Shown here: positions 37,946-46,059 of the stretch, one piece after another | Layout of the letters: every line of letters begins with the position of its first letter | Position numbering within the stretch: position 1 is the first letter of the stretch | NCBI GenBank assembly: GCA_963778525.1 | Contig: CAVZUJ010000009.1 | Coordinates: 248,001 to 312,000 of the forward strand | DNA: 64,000 nucleotides | Direction: 5' to 3' | From: Schlegelella_A sp963778525 | GTDB lineage: Bacteria; Pseudomonadota; Gammaproteobacteria; Burkholderiales; Burkholderiaceae_C | Made by a program: the position numbers and the translations under genes | The notes under the pieces: model-generated | Told to the model about the DNA's origin: nothing | Seen by the model: only the letters and a program-made list of their open reading frames with translations | Database searches by the model: none

Positions 37946-38854
37946 TCAGACGCTGAAGGGCTCTTGGGCCACGAACGCAGCGACGCTGCCGAGCGTGAAG
38001 AGATTGGGCGTCTGCGTGGCCGGCATGGCGGCGCGGACGCGGGCGTGGAACTGTCCGTAGCTGCCCTTGAAGGCACCCTGGTTCCAGACCTTCAGCACCT
38101 GCTCGGTGAAGGCGCCGTTGTGGTCGCCGTCCATCGAGGTCTGATTGTCCTGGCAGCCCGAGATGAGGATCACGGCCGACTTGAGCGGCCCGACGACGGC
38201 GGTCGCGTGTGCTGCCGCGCCCACCTGTGCCAGCGCGGCGTCAGGGTTGGCGGCAACCTTGCCGACAGCCTTGGCGACGCTCATCTGCAACTGATCGTAG
38301 AACTGCTTGTGCGCGGCATAGACGCGCATCGCGACGGCATCGGGCATCAGCTTCGGCCGCTGCCCGGGCGGTGGCGGCGGTGGCGGCAGCTCGCGCGTCA
38401 CCGTGCCGCTGTGGCAGCTGTCGGAGAGCACGAGGATGCGCACGCCGGCGGCGAACTTGCTGAGCTCGAAGTACAGCTCGTCGTCGATGAGCTGGCCGTC
38501 ATAGAGGCACCAGGTCTCGTCCTTGCCGTCGCTCTCGTCGCCGTTGACGTCGGGCACCTGGCCGCCGTGGCCGGAGTAGCTGAGAAAGAACAGGTCGCCG
38601 CTTTGCAGCTGCTTGGCCGCGGCCCGCATGCCCGCGAGCAGCGCGGCACGCGTGGCCTTCTTCGTGAGCAGGACGGTCGACTTCATGCCTTGCGACTTCG
38701 CGAGCTTCGACATGTCGTTGGCGTCGAACTCGCAGGCCGCGAGCGGCCCGGACCAACCGGCATACGCCGCGGCGCTGACGCCGTTCAGGCCGAGATGCAG
38801 AGACAACGCCTGCTTCTTGCCCGCCTTGCCTGCCGTCGTCTTGCTCTTGGCCAT
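37946..38854 (-). CDS. Metacaspase-like C14 peptidase
   Basis: This 302-residue caspase-fold protease has the catalytic histidine H96 in SYSGHGG and cysteine C147 in SDSCHSG. Upstream is ACEFDANDMSKLAKSQGM, equivalent to the first caspase helix. It has no signal peptide and is probably cytosolic. After the catalytic cysteine comes a seven-proline linker (ELPPPPPPPG), then a helical insert and GCQDNQTSMDGDHNGAFTE, which closes the fold. Metacaspases cleave after Lys/Arg and often need Ca2+; DVNGDESDGKDETW is an acidic loop that could serve. It is followed at 17 nt by the CHAT gene. Confidence 0.93.
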   Translation of the reverse strand: MAKSKTTAGKAGKKQALSLHLGLNGVSAAAYAGWSGPLAACEFDANDMSKLAKSQGMKSTVLLTKKATRAALLAGMRAAAKQLQSGDLFFLSYSGHGGQVPDVNGDESDGKDETWCLYDGQLIDDELYFELSKFAAGVRILVLSDSCHSGTVTRELPPPPPPPGQRPKLMPDAVAMRVYAAHKQFYDQLQMSVAKAVGKVAANPDAALAQVGAAAHATAVVGPLKSAVILISGCQDNQTSMDGDHNGAFTEQVLKVWNQGAFKGSYGQFHARVRAAMPATQTPNLFTLGSVAAFVAQEPFSV

Positions 38855-38964
38855 GTCTTGTCTTTCGAGAGTGGATGCGGCCGGCCGCCTTTCGGCCGGC
38901 GGCGGGCAATGATCCCTGTCCGGGCCGCGAACTGCAAGGCGCCCGAGATGGGGAGCTTGCCCGG

Positions 38965-40536
38965 TCAGGGCCGTGCCGGTGTCGTGGCGCCGAAGAGCGC
39001 GGCCAGCAGGCGCCGGTGGTCGACGTGCCGCGCGGCGCCGAGGTCGATCCACGAGAAGCGCTGTGCCGGTGCCGCCGCGGTCGCTGCCGCGGCCGTGGCC
39101 CGGTCGGTGTCCGCGTCGAGCAGGACCACGACGCGGCCGACATGCTCGGCGCCGGCGAGGGCCGCGAGCTCGTGCCGGCAGCCTTCGTTCTTCGCCTGAA
39201 AGCCGCGCAGGTCCATCAGCACCACGTCGCTTCGCAGCGCCAGGGCCGCAAACGCGGCTCGCCATGTCGAATCGCGGCAGTAGCACTCGTTGATGCGAAA
39301 GCGCCCCTCCAGGTCCGGCAGCAGATCGAACTCGGCGATGCGCGCCTGCAGGTCGGACGCGCTCGAGATGAAGCGCTGGCCGAGACGCCGGTCGAGGAAG
39401 GTCAGCACATCGCCGGCATCGAGCGTGCGATCGACGAGATCGGTGCCGGCGATCAGCACGGTGTTGCCGCTCAGGCGCCAGCGTTCGATGACGCGATCGA
39501 ACAGATCGAGCACCGACGCGTCGCGCTGGAAGACACGCAGCACCAGCAGCGTCGGCGGTCGCCCGGCCGGGGCCTGCGCTCGCCGCATGAGCGCAAAGCC
39601 GATCGGAATCCAGAGCAACGGCAAGAGCATGAACACGGCGGCGAGACCGCGGTCGCTGGCCGCGCCGAGAGCGACGAAGACGATCTGGACCGACCACACG
39701 GCCGCGAACTGCACGCTCAGCTCGGAGACGCGTCGATCCGCGTAGGCCCGACCCAGCGATCGCGCGAGCATGCGCACCGGCCACCACGCGACGAGCCAGG
39801 GCAGGAGCGCGAACAGCACGAACACCGTCGATGCGCCGATCGTCGACGCGAGCGATGCCAGCCAGGGCGAGCGCTGTGCGACGAAATAGGCCAGGACGTC
39901 GATGCCGGCCATCGACGCCCACGTCAGTCCGAGCATCGGCGGCAGCAGCCAGGGCGCGATGGCGCGGGTCGTCGCGCCGAGGCAGAGCGGCGCGATGAGC
40001 AGCAGGGGCAGAGCGACATCGGCCACGACATAGCTCAGGAGCTGCAAGGGCTGCGGCTCGATCGAGCGCCAGAGCATGAGCAGATAGGAGGCGGCGAGAA
40101 AGGCGACGAAGGAAGCCGCCAGACGCAGGCGCGACCAGCGCCAGACGATGGCGAGCGTCGGCAGCAGCGGCCAGAGCTGGACCAGGGCGAGAACGGCCAG
40201 GCGCTTCGGCGACCAGCCGGCAACGCCTACGGCCTCGAGCAACTGCAGCGCGGCACTGCTCGTGGCCACGAGCAAGGACACCGCGAACAGCAGGCCGGTC
40301 AAGCGCCAGCCCGCTTGCCGATTGGCAGCCAGGGTCGGCGCCAGGCGGCCCTGGCCAGCCAGGGTCGCGCCCTTCTCGCTCGCTGAAGGGGCCGCGGCGT
40401 CGAGATCGCCCGCCGGCGCGCTCATCAGCGCGCGCACGGCCGTGCGATAGCGGGCGGCGATGATCCAGGCACCGATCGCCGAAAGCCCGACGGCGACAAC
40501 GAACATGAAAAGCAGCTTGCCGTTCGAATAGTCCAT
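38965..40536 (-). CDS. Nine-helix membrane protein with unassigned cytosolic alpha/beta domain
   Basis: This 523-residue protein has hydrophobic helices at about 8-28, 78-98, 114-132, 139-157, 167-186, 194-219, 229-252, 274-292 and 297-318. A C-terminal soluble domain of about 200 residues follows: TLLVLRVFQRDASVLDLFDR, WRLSGNTVLIAGTDLVDRT, LRSDVVLMDLRGFQAKNEGC, RHELAAL, VVVLLDADTD. The strand-helix order and the DVVLMDLRG...ELAAL segment are reminiscent of TIR/SLOG-type nucleotide-binding folds; that is inference and no catalytic glutamate is assigned. Position upstream of the metacaspase suggests a membrane sensor or effector. Confidence 0.8.
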   Translation of the reverse strand: MDYSNGKLLFMFVVAVGLSAIGAWIIAARYRTAVRALMSAPAGDLDAAAPSASEKGATLAGQGRLAPTLAANRQAGWRLTGLLFAVSLLVATSSAALQLLEAVGVAGWSPKRLAVLALVQLWPLLPTLAIVWRWSRLRLAASFVAFLAASYLLMLWRSIEPQPLQLLSYVVADVALPLLLIAPLCLGATTRAIAPWLLPPMLGLTWASMAGIDVLAYFVAQRSPWLASLASTIGASTVFVLFALLPWLVAWWPVRMLARSLGRAYADRRVSELSVQFAAVWSVQIVFVALGAASDRGLAAVFMLLPLLWIPIGFALMRRAQAPAGRPPTLLVLRVFQRDASVLDLFDRVIERWRLSGNTVLIAGTDLVDRTLDAGDVLTFLDRRLGQRFISSASDLQARIAEFDLLPDLEGRFRINECYCRDSTWRAAFAALALRSDVVLMDLRGFQAKNEGCRHELAALAGAEHVGRVVVLLDADTDRATAAAATAAAPAQRFSWIDLGAARHVDHRRLLAALFGATTPARP

Positions 40537-40559
40537 GGCCGTCGCTGGCGCGAGAACGC

Positions 40560-41585
40560 CTATCTGCGCTCGACGATCATCGGCACGACACCGAGCGCTT
40601 CGCGAACCCGCGTTGCCGCACCCTGGGCCTCGTCGCGGGTCGCGTAGGGGCCGGCCTGAACGCGATAGAACGATCCGTCGCCGAAGGTCGCCAGCGTCGG
40701 CATCAGCCAGTCGACGTCGGCACCGACGCGGCGCTGGAAGTTGTCGGCCCCGCTCGCTTCGCGGAAGGCACCGAGCTGGACCCAGAAGCCGCGCGCCTGC
40801 GCCGCCTGCGACATCACGGGCGGAGTCGACATCGCCGCGACGGCGTCGGCACGCGGCGACGCGTCGGCGCTGTCTGCCGGCAGCGCGGCCACGGTCGTCA
40901 GCTCGGCAACGACAGGCGGGCTCGCCGGCTTTGCAGGGACGACCGGTGGTTCGGCCGCAGGCGGCGGCCTCGCCGCCGCCGCAGCGGCGAGCCGGGTCGC
41001 GTCACCACCGTCGTGCCGCCAGTTGCCGGCGCGGATGTCGTCGAAGGTGAGGCGCTCGAGCTCGACCGGCGCGACGCCGCGCAGCAGGTCGAGCCGCTGC
41101 GCCGCGGCGTAGCTGAGATCGACGATGCGGCCGGCGTGGAACGGGCCGCGATCATTGATGCGCACGATGACCTCGCGGCCGTTGGCCGGGTTGCGGATGC
41201 GGGCATAGCTCGGAATCGGCAAGGTCGGATGCGCTGCCGTCATCGCGTACATGTCGTAGGTCTCGCCGCTCGCGGTGCGCCGGCCGTGGAACTGGCGCCC
41301 GTACCAGGAAGCCAGGCCGCGCTCCTTGAAGGCGACGTCGTGGGTCAGTGGCGTGTAGTCGTGGCCGAGCACCTGATACGGCTTGTTCGCGCCGCCCGGG
41401 CGGATCGGCTCGATCCGCGGCTCGGCATCGGGCAGGCTCGCGAGATTGGCCGGCGGATTGCTGCCGGGGCCATCGCCGCCGCGGCGCGGGCCCGAGGCGC
41501 AGCCAGCGAGCAGGGCGGCGAGCAACAGGGCGGCCAGCGCCCAGGGCGCCGGCGACGCGGGCCGGGCAAGCGGCGCGCGTCCCAC
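40560..41585 (-). CDS. rlpA: RlpA-type septal lytic transglycosylase lipoprotein with SPOR domain
   Basis: This 341-residue lipoprotein has lipobox LLLAALLAGC. Its double-psi beta-barrel includes GLASWYGRQFHGRRTASGET, AMTAAHPTLP and RINDRGPFHAGRIVDLSYAA, with the conserved Glu, His and Asp of active RlpA. A C-terminal SPOR domain follows (GFWVQLGAFREASGADNFQR, FYRVQAGPYATRDEAQGAA). RlpA cleaves stem-free peptidoglycan at division septa, where SPOR binds. The GTG at 41585 gives a normal leader and lies 8 nt after the OmpA-like stop. Its place in a run with two caspase-fold proteases is unusual. Confidence 0.92.
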   Translation of the reverse strand: MGRAPLARPASPAPWALAALLLAALLAGCASGPRRGGDGPGSNPPANLASLPDAEPRIEPIRPGGANKPYQVLGHDYTPLTHDVAFKERGLASWYGRQFHGRRTASGETYDMYAMTAAHPTLPIPSYARIRNPANGREVIVRINDRGPFHAGRIVDLSYAAAQRLDLLRGVAPVELERLTFDDIRAGNWRHDGGDATRLAAAAAARPPPAAEPPVVPAKPASPPVVAELTTVAALPADSADASPRADAVAAMSTPPVMSQAAQARGFWVQLGAFREASGADNFQRRVGADVDWLMPTLATFGDGSFYRVQAGPYATRDEAQGAATRVREALGVVPMIVERR

Positions 41586-41592
41586 GGCTTCG

Positions 41593-42846
41593 TCAGCTGC
41601 AGTCGACAGTGCGGAACTCGACGCGCCGGTCGAGCGCATCGCGCAGATCGTCGGTGCCCAGGCCGATCAGCGTCTCGCGCGATCCGACGCCCATCGCGGT
41701 GACGCGCGGCGCCAGCTTCGCGTTCTGCTTGTCGAGCGCCTGCTTGATGACGTCGGCACGCTTTTGCGAGAGCAGATCGTTGGCGGCAGAGGCGCCGGTG
41801 CGGCTGGTATGGCCGACGACCTTCATGCAGGTCTCGCGCGCGCCGACCTGGATCGCGACCTCGCGCAACCAGACCGCGTACTGCGACTGCAGGTCGCCGG
41901 AGCGCAGCATCGTCGTCGCGCCCGGGTTGAAGAAGATCTTGATCGGCAGCTTCTTGGCATCGAGGCCGGCGCTCACGATCTTGCCGAAATTGTCGGCCGC
42001 TTCCTTCTTCTTTCCGGTGCGCCAGCTCGACAGGTACAGGCCGTTGAGGATGCGCAGGTCGTCGGCCTCGGCCACCGGCTCGGCCTCATGGAAGAGGCGA
42101 TAGGCATCGGCCGGCTTGTTGTCGGCAAAAGCGATCTGCGCTTCGTTGATGAGCGCCGCGGCCGGCAGGCGGAGCAGGTAGCCGGGGTCGATGTTGTCGC
42201 CCGGCATGCTGCCCTGGCACGACTTGATGTAGGCCATCGCCGTCCGGTCGAGGGCCCAGGTCGGGCTGTCGCGATAGAACGCGGTCGGCTCGGCGTTGAC
42301 GGTCGTCGCCGTGGCGCGGTCGACGCGCTTGGCGATCAGCTTGCCGGTGCGCAGGTCGAGGAGCACGAGGCAGACGCGGAACGCGTCGGCGTTCTCGTCT
42401 TTCGCGTTCCTGGTGTTGACTGCGGTCAAGGTGCCGATCAGGAGCAGCGGCCGGCCGGACAGGCTGGCGCGCGAGAGCTGGCGCACATTCCACTGCGGCA
42501 CGCGGGCCTTGATCAGGCTCGTCATCTGCTGGCCCATCTGCACCGTGGACGCCGTCTGCTGGCCGGTGCTGGCGTCGATGAGCGGATCGATGATGAGCTC
42601 GCGCGGGCCACTGCCCACGGCCACCTGCGCATCGCGCAAGAGCTGCTCTCCGGCGCGGGCGATGGCGTCGGCGAAGGCGGCCGGCGGAACCGGCGCAGCC
42701 GCGGGCGGTGGGGGAGCCGGCGCGGGCACCGGCTCGGCGGCAGGCGCCGGCGTCGTGGTCGGTGCCGGCGGCGCGGCGCAGCCGGCGAAGAGAAGCACGG
42801 CGAAACAGGCGATGGCCGGAAAGCGGATCGAACGAGGTGTCTTCAT
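41593..42846 (-). CDS. OmpA-family lipoprotein with CsgG/FlgO-like N-terminal part
   Basis: This 417-residue protein has lipobox LLFAGC, then a Pro/Ala linker. An N-terminal domain follows (LLRDAQVAVGSGPRELIIDP, SGRPLLLIGTLTAVN), resembling curli/flagellar-assembly-like lipoproteins. The C-terminal OmpA peptidoglycan-binding module is seen in CMKVVGHTSRTGASAANDLL, SQKRADVIKQAL and DALDRRVEF. It would tether the outer membrane to peptidoglycan. It is the first gene of the minus-strand run OmpA-RlpA-membrane protein-metacaspase-CHAT, so the system may sense or act on the cell wall. Confidence 0.88.
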   Translation of the reverse strand: MKTPRSIRFPAIACFAVLLFAGCAAPPAPTTTPAPAAEPVPAPAPPPPAAAPVPPAAFADAIARAGEQLLRDAQVAVGSGPRELIIDPLIDASTGQQTASTVQMGQQMTSLIKARVPQWNVRQLSRASLSGRPLLLIGTLTAVNTRNAKDENADAFRVCLVLLDLRTGKLIAKRVDRATATTVNAEPTAFYRDSPTWALDRTAMAYIKSCQGSMPGDNIDPGYLLRLPAAALINEAQIAFADNKPADAYRLFHEAEPVAEADDLRILNGLYLSSWRTGKKKEAADNFGKIVSAGLDAKKLPIKIFFNPGATTMLRSGDLQSQYAVWLREVAIQVGARETCMKVVGHTSRTGASAANDLLSQKRADVIKQALDKQNAKLAPRVTAMGVGSRETLIGLGTDDLRDALDRRVEFRTVDCS

Positions 42847-43038
42847 GGCAGTCGCGACGAGGCCCGATCGTGAAGTCGCCGCACTGTAGCGCCGTTCGCT
42901 GCGACGGCGACAGGGCAGTAACCAAAAGTGCAACCGGTGCCGGCGAGAAAAACTCACGCGAACGCAGGGCGCCGACGCCGCGCGAAGCTTTCGTCCGACA
43001 GGCTTGCTGCCTACGATGTGCGTCAATTGCCTCGATCC

Positions 43039-43332
43039 ATGCGCACCCTGTTCGCCGCCCGCCCCGCTGTCGCCTCGCAAGCGCTGTACGGCGTGCTGCG
43101 CGCGAAAGGCTTCGAGCTCGGCGACTTCGAGCTCGACGAAGACGCGGCGCCGGAGCATGCCGACTTCCTCGGCCTGATGAGCGGCATGCTGCGCGTGAAG
43201 TGTTGGTCCACCGGCGAAGAGCGCGTCTACCCGACGGGCTCCGGCTCGGCCTGGATGGGCGCCTTCCTGATGGACCTCGGTGGCGGCCATTTCGCGCGTG
43301 CAGTGCGCGGCGGCGCCCCTGCCCTGAGCTGA
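43039..43332 (+). CDS. Small hypothetical protein, 97 aa
   Basis: The protein starts MRTLFAARPAVASQALYGVL and continues RAKGFELGDFELDEDAAPEH, FLGLMSGMLRVKCWSTGEER and YPTGSGSAWMGAFLMDLGGG. It has no signal peptide; it is a soluble alpha/beta protein of unknown role. The ATG at 43039 is preferred because upstream in-frame sequence is arginine-rich and looks non-coding. It is read divergently from the OmpA-like lipoprotein. Confidence 0.65.
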   Translation: MRTLFAARPAVASQALYGVLRAKGFELGDFELDEDAAPEHADFLGLMSGMLRVKCWSTGEERVYPTGSGSAWMGAFLMDLGGGHFARAVRGGAPALS

Positions 43333-43406
43333 CTCGGCGAAATCCTACGCGGCGCACTGCCGCCTGCCGACAGACCGGCAAAGCCGCTCCAGCGACAGTG
43401 AAGTCA

Positions 43407-43419
43407 TCGGTTCAACCGA
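43407..43419. promoter_or_regulatory. Perfect inverted repeat upstream of csbD-like gene
   Basis: TCGGTT-C-AACCGA is an exact 6+6 palindrome 59 bp before the csbD-like ATG, a plausible operator for a stress regulator. No regulator is assigned. Confidence 0.35.
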
Positions 43420-43477
43420 AGTGCATCGCACCCGGAGTGTTCCGACTTCTTCAACCGTCGTGACGAGAGGATTTTTC

Positions 43478-43663
43478 ATGAACAAGGATCAGGTCAAGGG
43501 CCGCGTCGAGCAGGCCAAGGGCAGCGTCAAGGAAACCACGGGCAAGGTCGTGGGCAACCCCAACCTGCAAGGCGAAGGTGCCTTGGACAAGGCCACCGGC
43601 AAGGCGCAAGCCACTTACGGCGACGCCAAGGAAAAGGTCAAGAACGCGATCGACAAGGCTTGA
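43478..43663 (+). CDS. CsbD-family general-stress protein
   Basis: This 61-residue, highly charged protein reads MNKDQVKGRVEQAKGSVKET and then GKVVGNPNLQGEGALDKATG, the CsbD signature. CsbD-like proteins are small, abundant, probably unfolded or four-helix proteins induced by stress; their mechanism is unknown. The start has a strong GAGAGG ribosome site 7 nt upstream and the gene ends 58 bp before a strong terminator, so it is a stand-alone unit that is probably highly expressed. Confidence 0.93.
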   Translation: MNKDQVKGRVEQAKGSVKETTGKVVGNPNLQGEGALDKATGKAQATYGDAKEKVKNAIDKA

Positions 43664-43721
43664 TCGCGCTTCAGGACCGGCCGTCGTAGCGCAACGCAGG
43701 AAGCTGCGACGGGACTGAATC

Positions 43722-43761
43722 GCGGCCGTTCCGGCATCGCCGGCACGGCCGCTTTGCTTTG
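43722..43761 (+). terminator. Rho-independent terminator after csbD-like gene
   Basis: GCGGCCGT (43722-43729) pairs exactly with ACGGCCGC (43745-43752), and the loop holds a further CCGGC/GCCGG pairing, giving a long GC stem. It is followed by TTTGCTTTG. It lies between the convergent csbD-like and uvrD-like genes and may serve both. Confidence 0.8.
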
Positions 43762-43780
43762 TCTTGCGCCGACTCGAAGC

Positions 43781-45868
43781 TCAGCGCCAGCTCGAGCGAA
43801 GGCGAGCGCCGAGATCGCACGCGGGCGCCGAGGCCGGCATCGACACGACTGCCGCAGTGCGTGCTGCCGCGGCGATGTGCTCGAAGCGGTCGCGAATCGA
43901 CTCCGGCAGGAACCGGCTGATCGATCCGTACACATGCCGATCGCCGTAGGCGGCCTGCTGGGTGACGTAGAAGCGCTGCGGCACCAGCAGGTGCAGGTGA
44001 TGGCGAGCCCGCGTCATCGCGACGTAGAGAAGTCGCCGCTCTTCGTCGATCTCCGCGGCATTGCCGGTCGCCATGTCGGAAGGCAGGCAGCCGTCGACGA
44101 CGTTGAGCACCGAGACCGCGCTCCACTCCTGGCCCTTGGCCGAATGGATGGTCGAAAGAATCAGGTAGTCCTCGTCGTGGCTCGACGGTCCGGACTCGTC
44201 GCTCGTCGCCGCGGGCGGATCGAGGGCGAGCTCGGTGAGGAAGCGCTCGCGTGACGGATATTGGCCGGCGAGACGAACCAGATGGGCGATGTCGGCGGCA
44301 CGCGGCGCAGCGTCCTCGTGCAGACGCTCGAGCTGCGGCCGATACCAGGACTCGACGGCTGCCAGCTCGTCGGGCCATGCCGATTGCGGCTCGCGCAGGC
44401 GCGCCAGCAGGCTCGCGAACTCGGCCCACGCGGCGGCCGCCGGCGCGGCGGGCGCAAACGCCGCCAGGGCGGCGAGCGGGTCGTCGCTGGCGCCGATCCG
44501 CGCCAGCAGGCGGCCGGCATGCGCCGCGCCGATGCCCGAGACCAGTTGCAGGGCGCGCAGGCCGGCGCGCTCGCCGCGCGGGTTGGCGGCGAAGCGCAGC
44601 ACCGACAGCACATCCTTGACGTGTGCTGCTTCGAGGAACTTCAGGCCGCCGTACTTGACGAACGGAATGTCGCGGCGCGCCAGCTCGAGCTCCAGCGCGT
44701 TGCTGTGCTGCGCGGCGCGAAAGAGCACCGCCTGCGCCCGCAGCGCCAGGCCGGACTCGCGCAACTGCAGCACCCGTTCGGCGACCCACGACGCCTGCTC
44801 GCTCTCGTCGGCGACCCAGACCAGGGCCGGCCGCTCCGTGGCGGCAGCATCGGTCCACAAGTCCTTGCTGTGGCGCTCGGCCGCTTCGGCGATCACGGCA
44901 TTCGAGGCTTCCAGGATCGGCATCGTCGAGCGGTAGTTGCGCTCGAGCGTGACGATGGCGGCGGGCGGCGCGAAGCAGGCCGCGAAGTCGAGGATGTTGC
45001 GAACCTCGGCAGCGCGAAAGGAATAGATCGACTGGGCGTCGTCGCCGACCACCGTCAGGCCGCGGCCCTCGGGACAGAGCGCCAGCAGGATCCCGGCCTG
45101 CAGGCGATTGGTGTCCTGGTATTCGTCGACGAGGACGTGATCGAAGCGCCCGGCCATCTCGGCAGCGATGGCCGGCTCGCGCAGTGCTTCGGCCCACCAG
45201 GCGAGCAGGTCGTCGAAGTCGAGCACGCGCTGCGCCTGCTTTTCGGCCACGTAGGCGCCGAAGAGGCGCTTCAGCTCGTCGTGCCAGGGCACGCACCAGG
45301 GCCAGTTCGCGGCCAGCACGTCGGCCAGGCTTTGCTGCGCATTGACGACGCGTGAATAGATCGCCAGGCAGGTCGAGCGCTGCGGGAATCGGCGCTTCGT
45401 CTCGGCCAGGCCGAGGCGCTGGCGCAGGACGTGCAGCAGGTCTTCGGAGTCGCCGCGGTCATCGACGGTGAACGACGGCTCGAGGCCGACCTGTTGCGCA
45501 TGCAGCCGCAGCAGACGCGCGCCGATGCTGTGAAAGGTGCCGCACCAGGCCAGGCGCGCAGCACCGCGCAAGGGCGGCAGGCCCAGGGCCTCGTGCAGGG
45601 CCCGCGCGACCCGGCCTTCCATCTCGGCGGCGGCGCGCCGCGAAAACGTGAGCAAAAGGATGCGCGACGGATCGGCGCCGGCGAGCACGAGGCGCGCGAC
45701 GCGCGCCGCCAGCGTCGTCGTCTTGCCCGAGCCGGCCCCGGCGATGACCAGCAGGGGACCGTCGCCCGTGCCGATGCCATGCTCGACGGCGCGAAGCTGC
45801 GCCTCGTTGAGGCGGCGAAAGATCGACGCGCCCTTGCCTGTCGAAGCGGCGGTGGCGGAAGCGGTCAT
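43781..45868 (-). CDS. UvrD/Rep-family SF1A DNA helicase
   Basis: This 695-residue 3'-5' helicase has Q-motif region LNEAQLRAVEHG, Walker A GAGSGKTTT, motif Ia LLTFSRRAAAEM, motif II VLVDEYQDTN, motif III GDDAQSIYSFR, motif IV ERNYRS, motif V TIHSAKGQEW and motif VI YVAMTRAR, all in order. It lies in the UvrD/PcrA/Rep group but is not canonical UvrD, being shorter at the C-terminus. It likely acts in repair or fork clearance. The ATG at 45868 was chosen because upstream in-frame sequence lacks family features. The frame is intact. Confidence 0.9.
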   Translation of the reverse strand: MTASATAASTGKGASIFRRLNEAQLRAVEHGIGTGDGPLLVIAGAGSGKTTTLAARVARLVLAGADPSRILLLTFSRRAAAEMEGRVARALHEALGLPPLRGAARLAWCGTFHSIGARLLRLHAQQVGLEPSFTVDDRGDSEDLLHVLRQRLGLAETKRRFPQRSTCLAIYSRVVNAQQSLADVLAANWPWCVPWHDELKRLFGAYVAEKQAQRVLDFDDLLAWWAEALREPAIAAEMAGRFDHVLVDEYQDTNRLQAGILLALCPEGRGLTVVGDDAQSIYSFRAAEVRNILDFAACFAPPAAIVTLERNYRSTMPILEASNAVIAEAAERHSKDLWTDAAATERPALVWVADESEQASWVAERVLQLRESGLALRAQAVLFRAAQHSNALELELARRDIPFVKYGGLKFLEAAHVKDVLSVLRFAANPRGERAGLRALQLVSGIGAAHAGRLLARIGASDDPLAALAAFAPAAPAAAAWAEFASLLARLREPQSAWPDELAAVESWYRPQLERLHEDAAPRAADIAHLVRLAGQYPSRERFLTELALDPPAATSDESGPSSHDEDYLILSTIHSAKGQEWSAVSVLNVVDGCLPSDMATGNAAEIDEERRLLYVAMTRARHHLHLLVPQRFYVTQQAAYGDRHVYGSISRFLPESIRDRFEHIAAAARTAAVVSMPASAPACDLGARLRSSWR

Positions 45869-46059
45869 GAATCGGCAGGCAAGAAGCGAGGGCGCAGCGA
45901 ACTGTAATTCCATCCAGCCCCGGCCGTTCACGCCACGCGACTGCGCCAGCGTGCAATCGGACCTCTGCCCGACCCTACATTTCGTCGCCGCCTTGCCGAA
46001 GACCCTCGCATGTCCTGCGTTTTGCGATCGGCCAGGGCGCGCCCGCCCGCGCTCGTGCC

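Noticed and set aside
29118..42846. Type VI secretion fragment (FHA plus OmpA-like protein)
   Set aside because: No Tss core gene (sheath, baseplate, TssM, ClpV) occurs anywhere in the window.
29118..42846. Recently inserted genomic island
   Set aside because: No integrase, transposase, tRNA, direct repeats or visible GC change marks its borders; I cannot support recent transfer.
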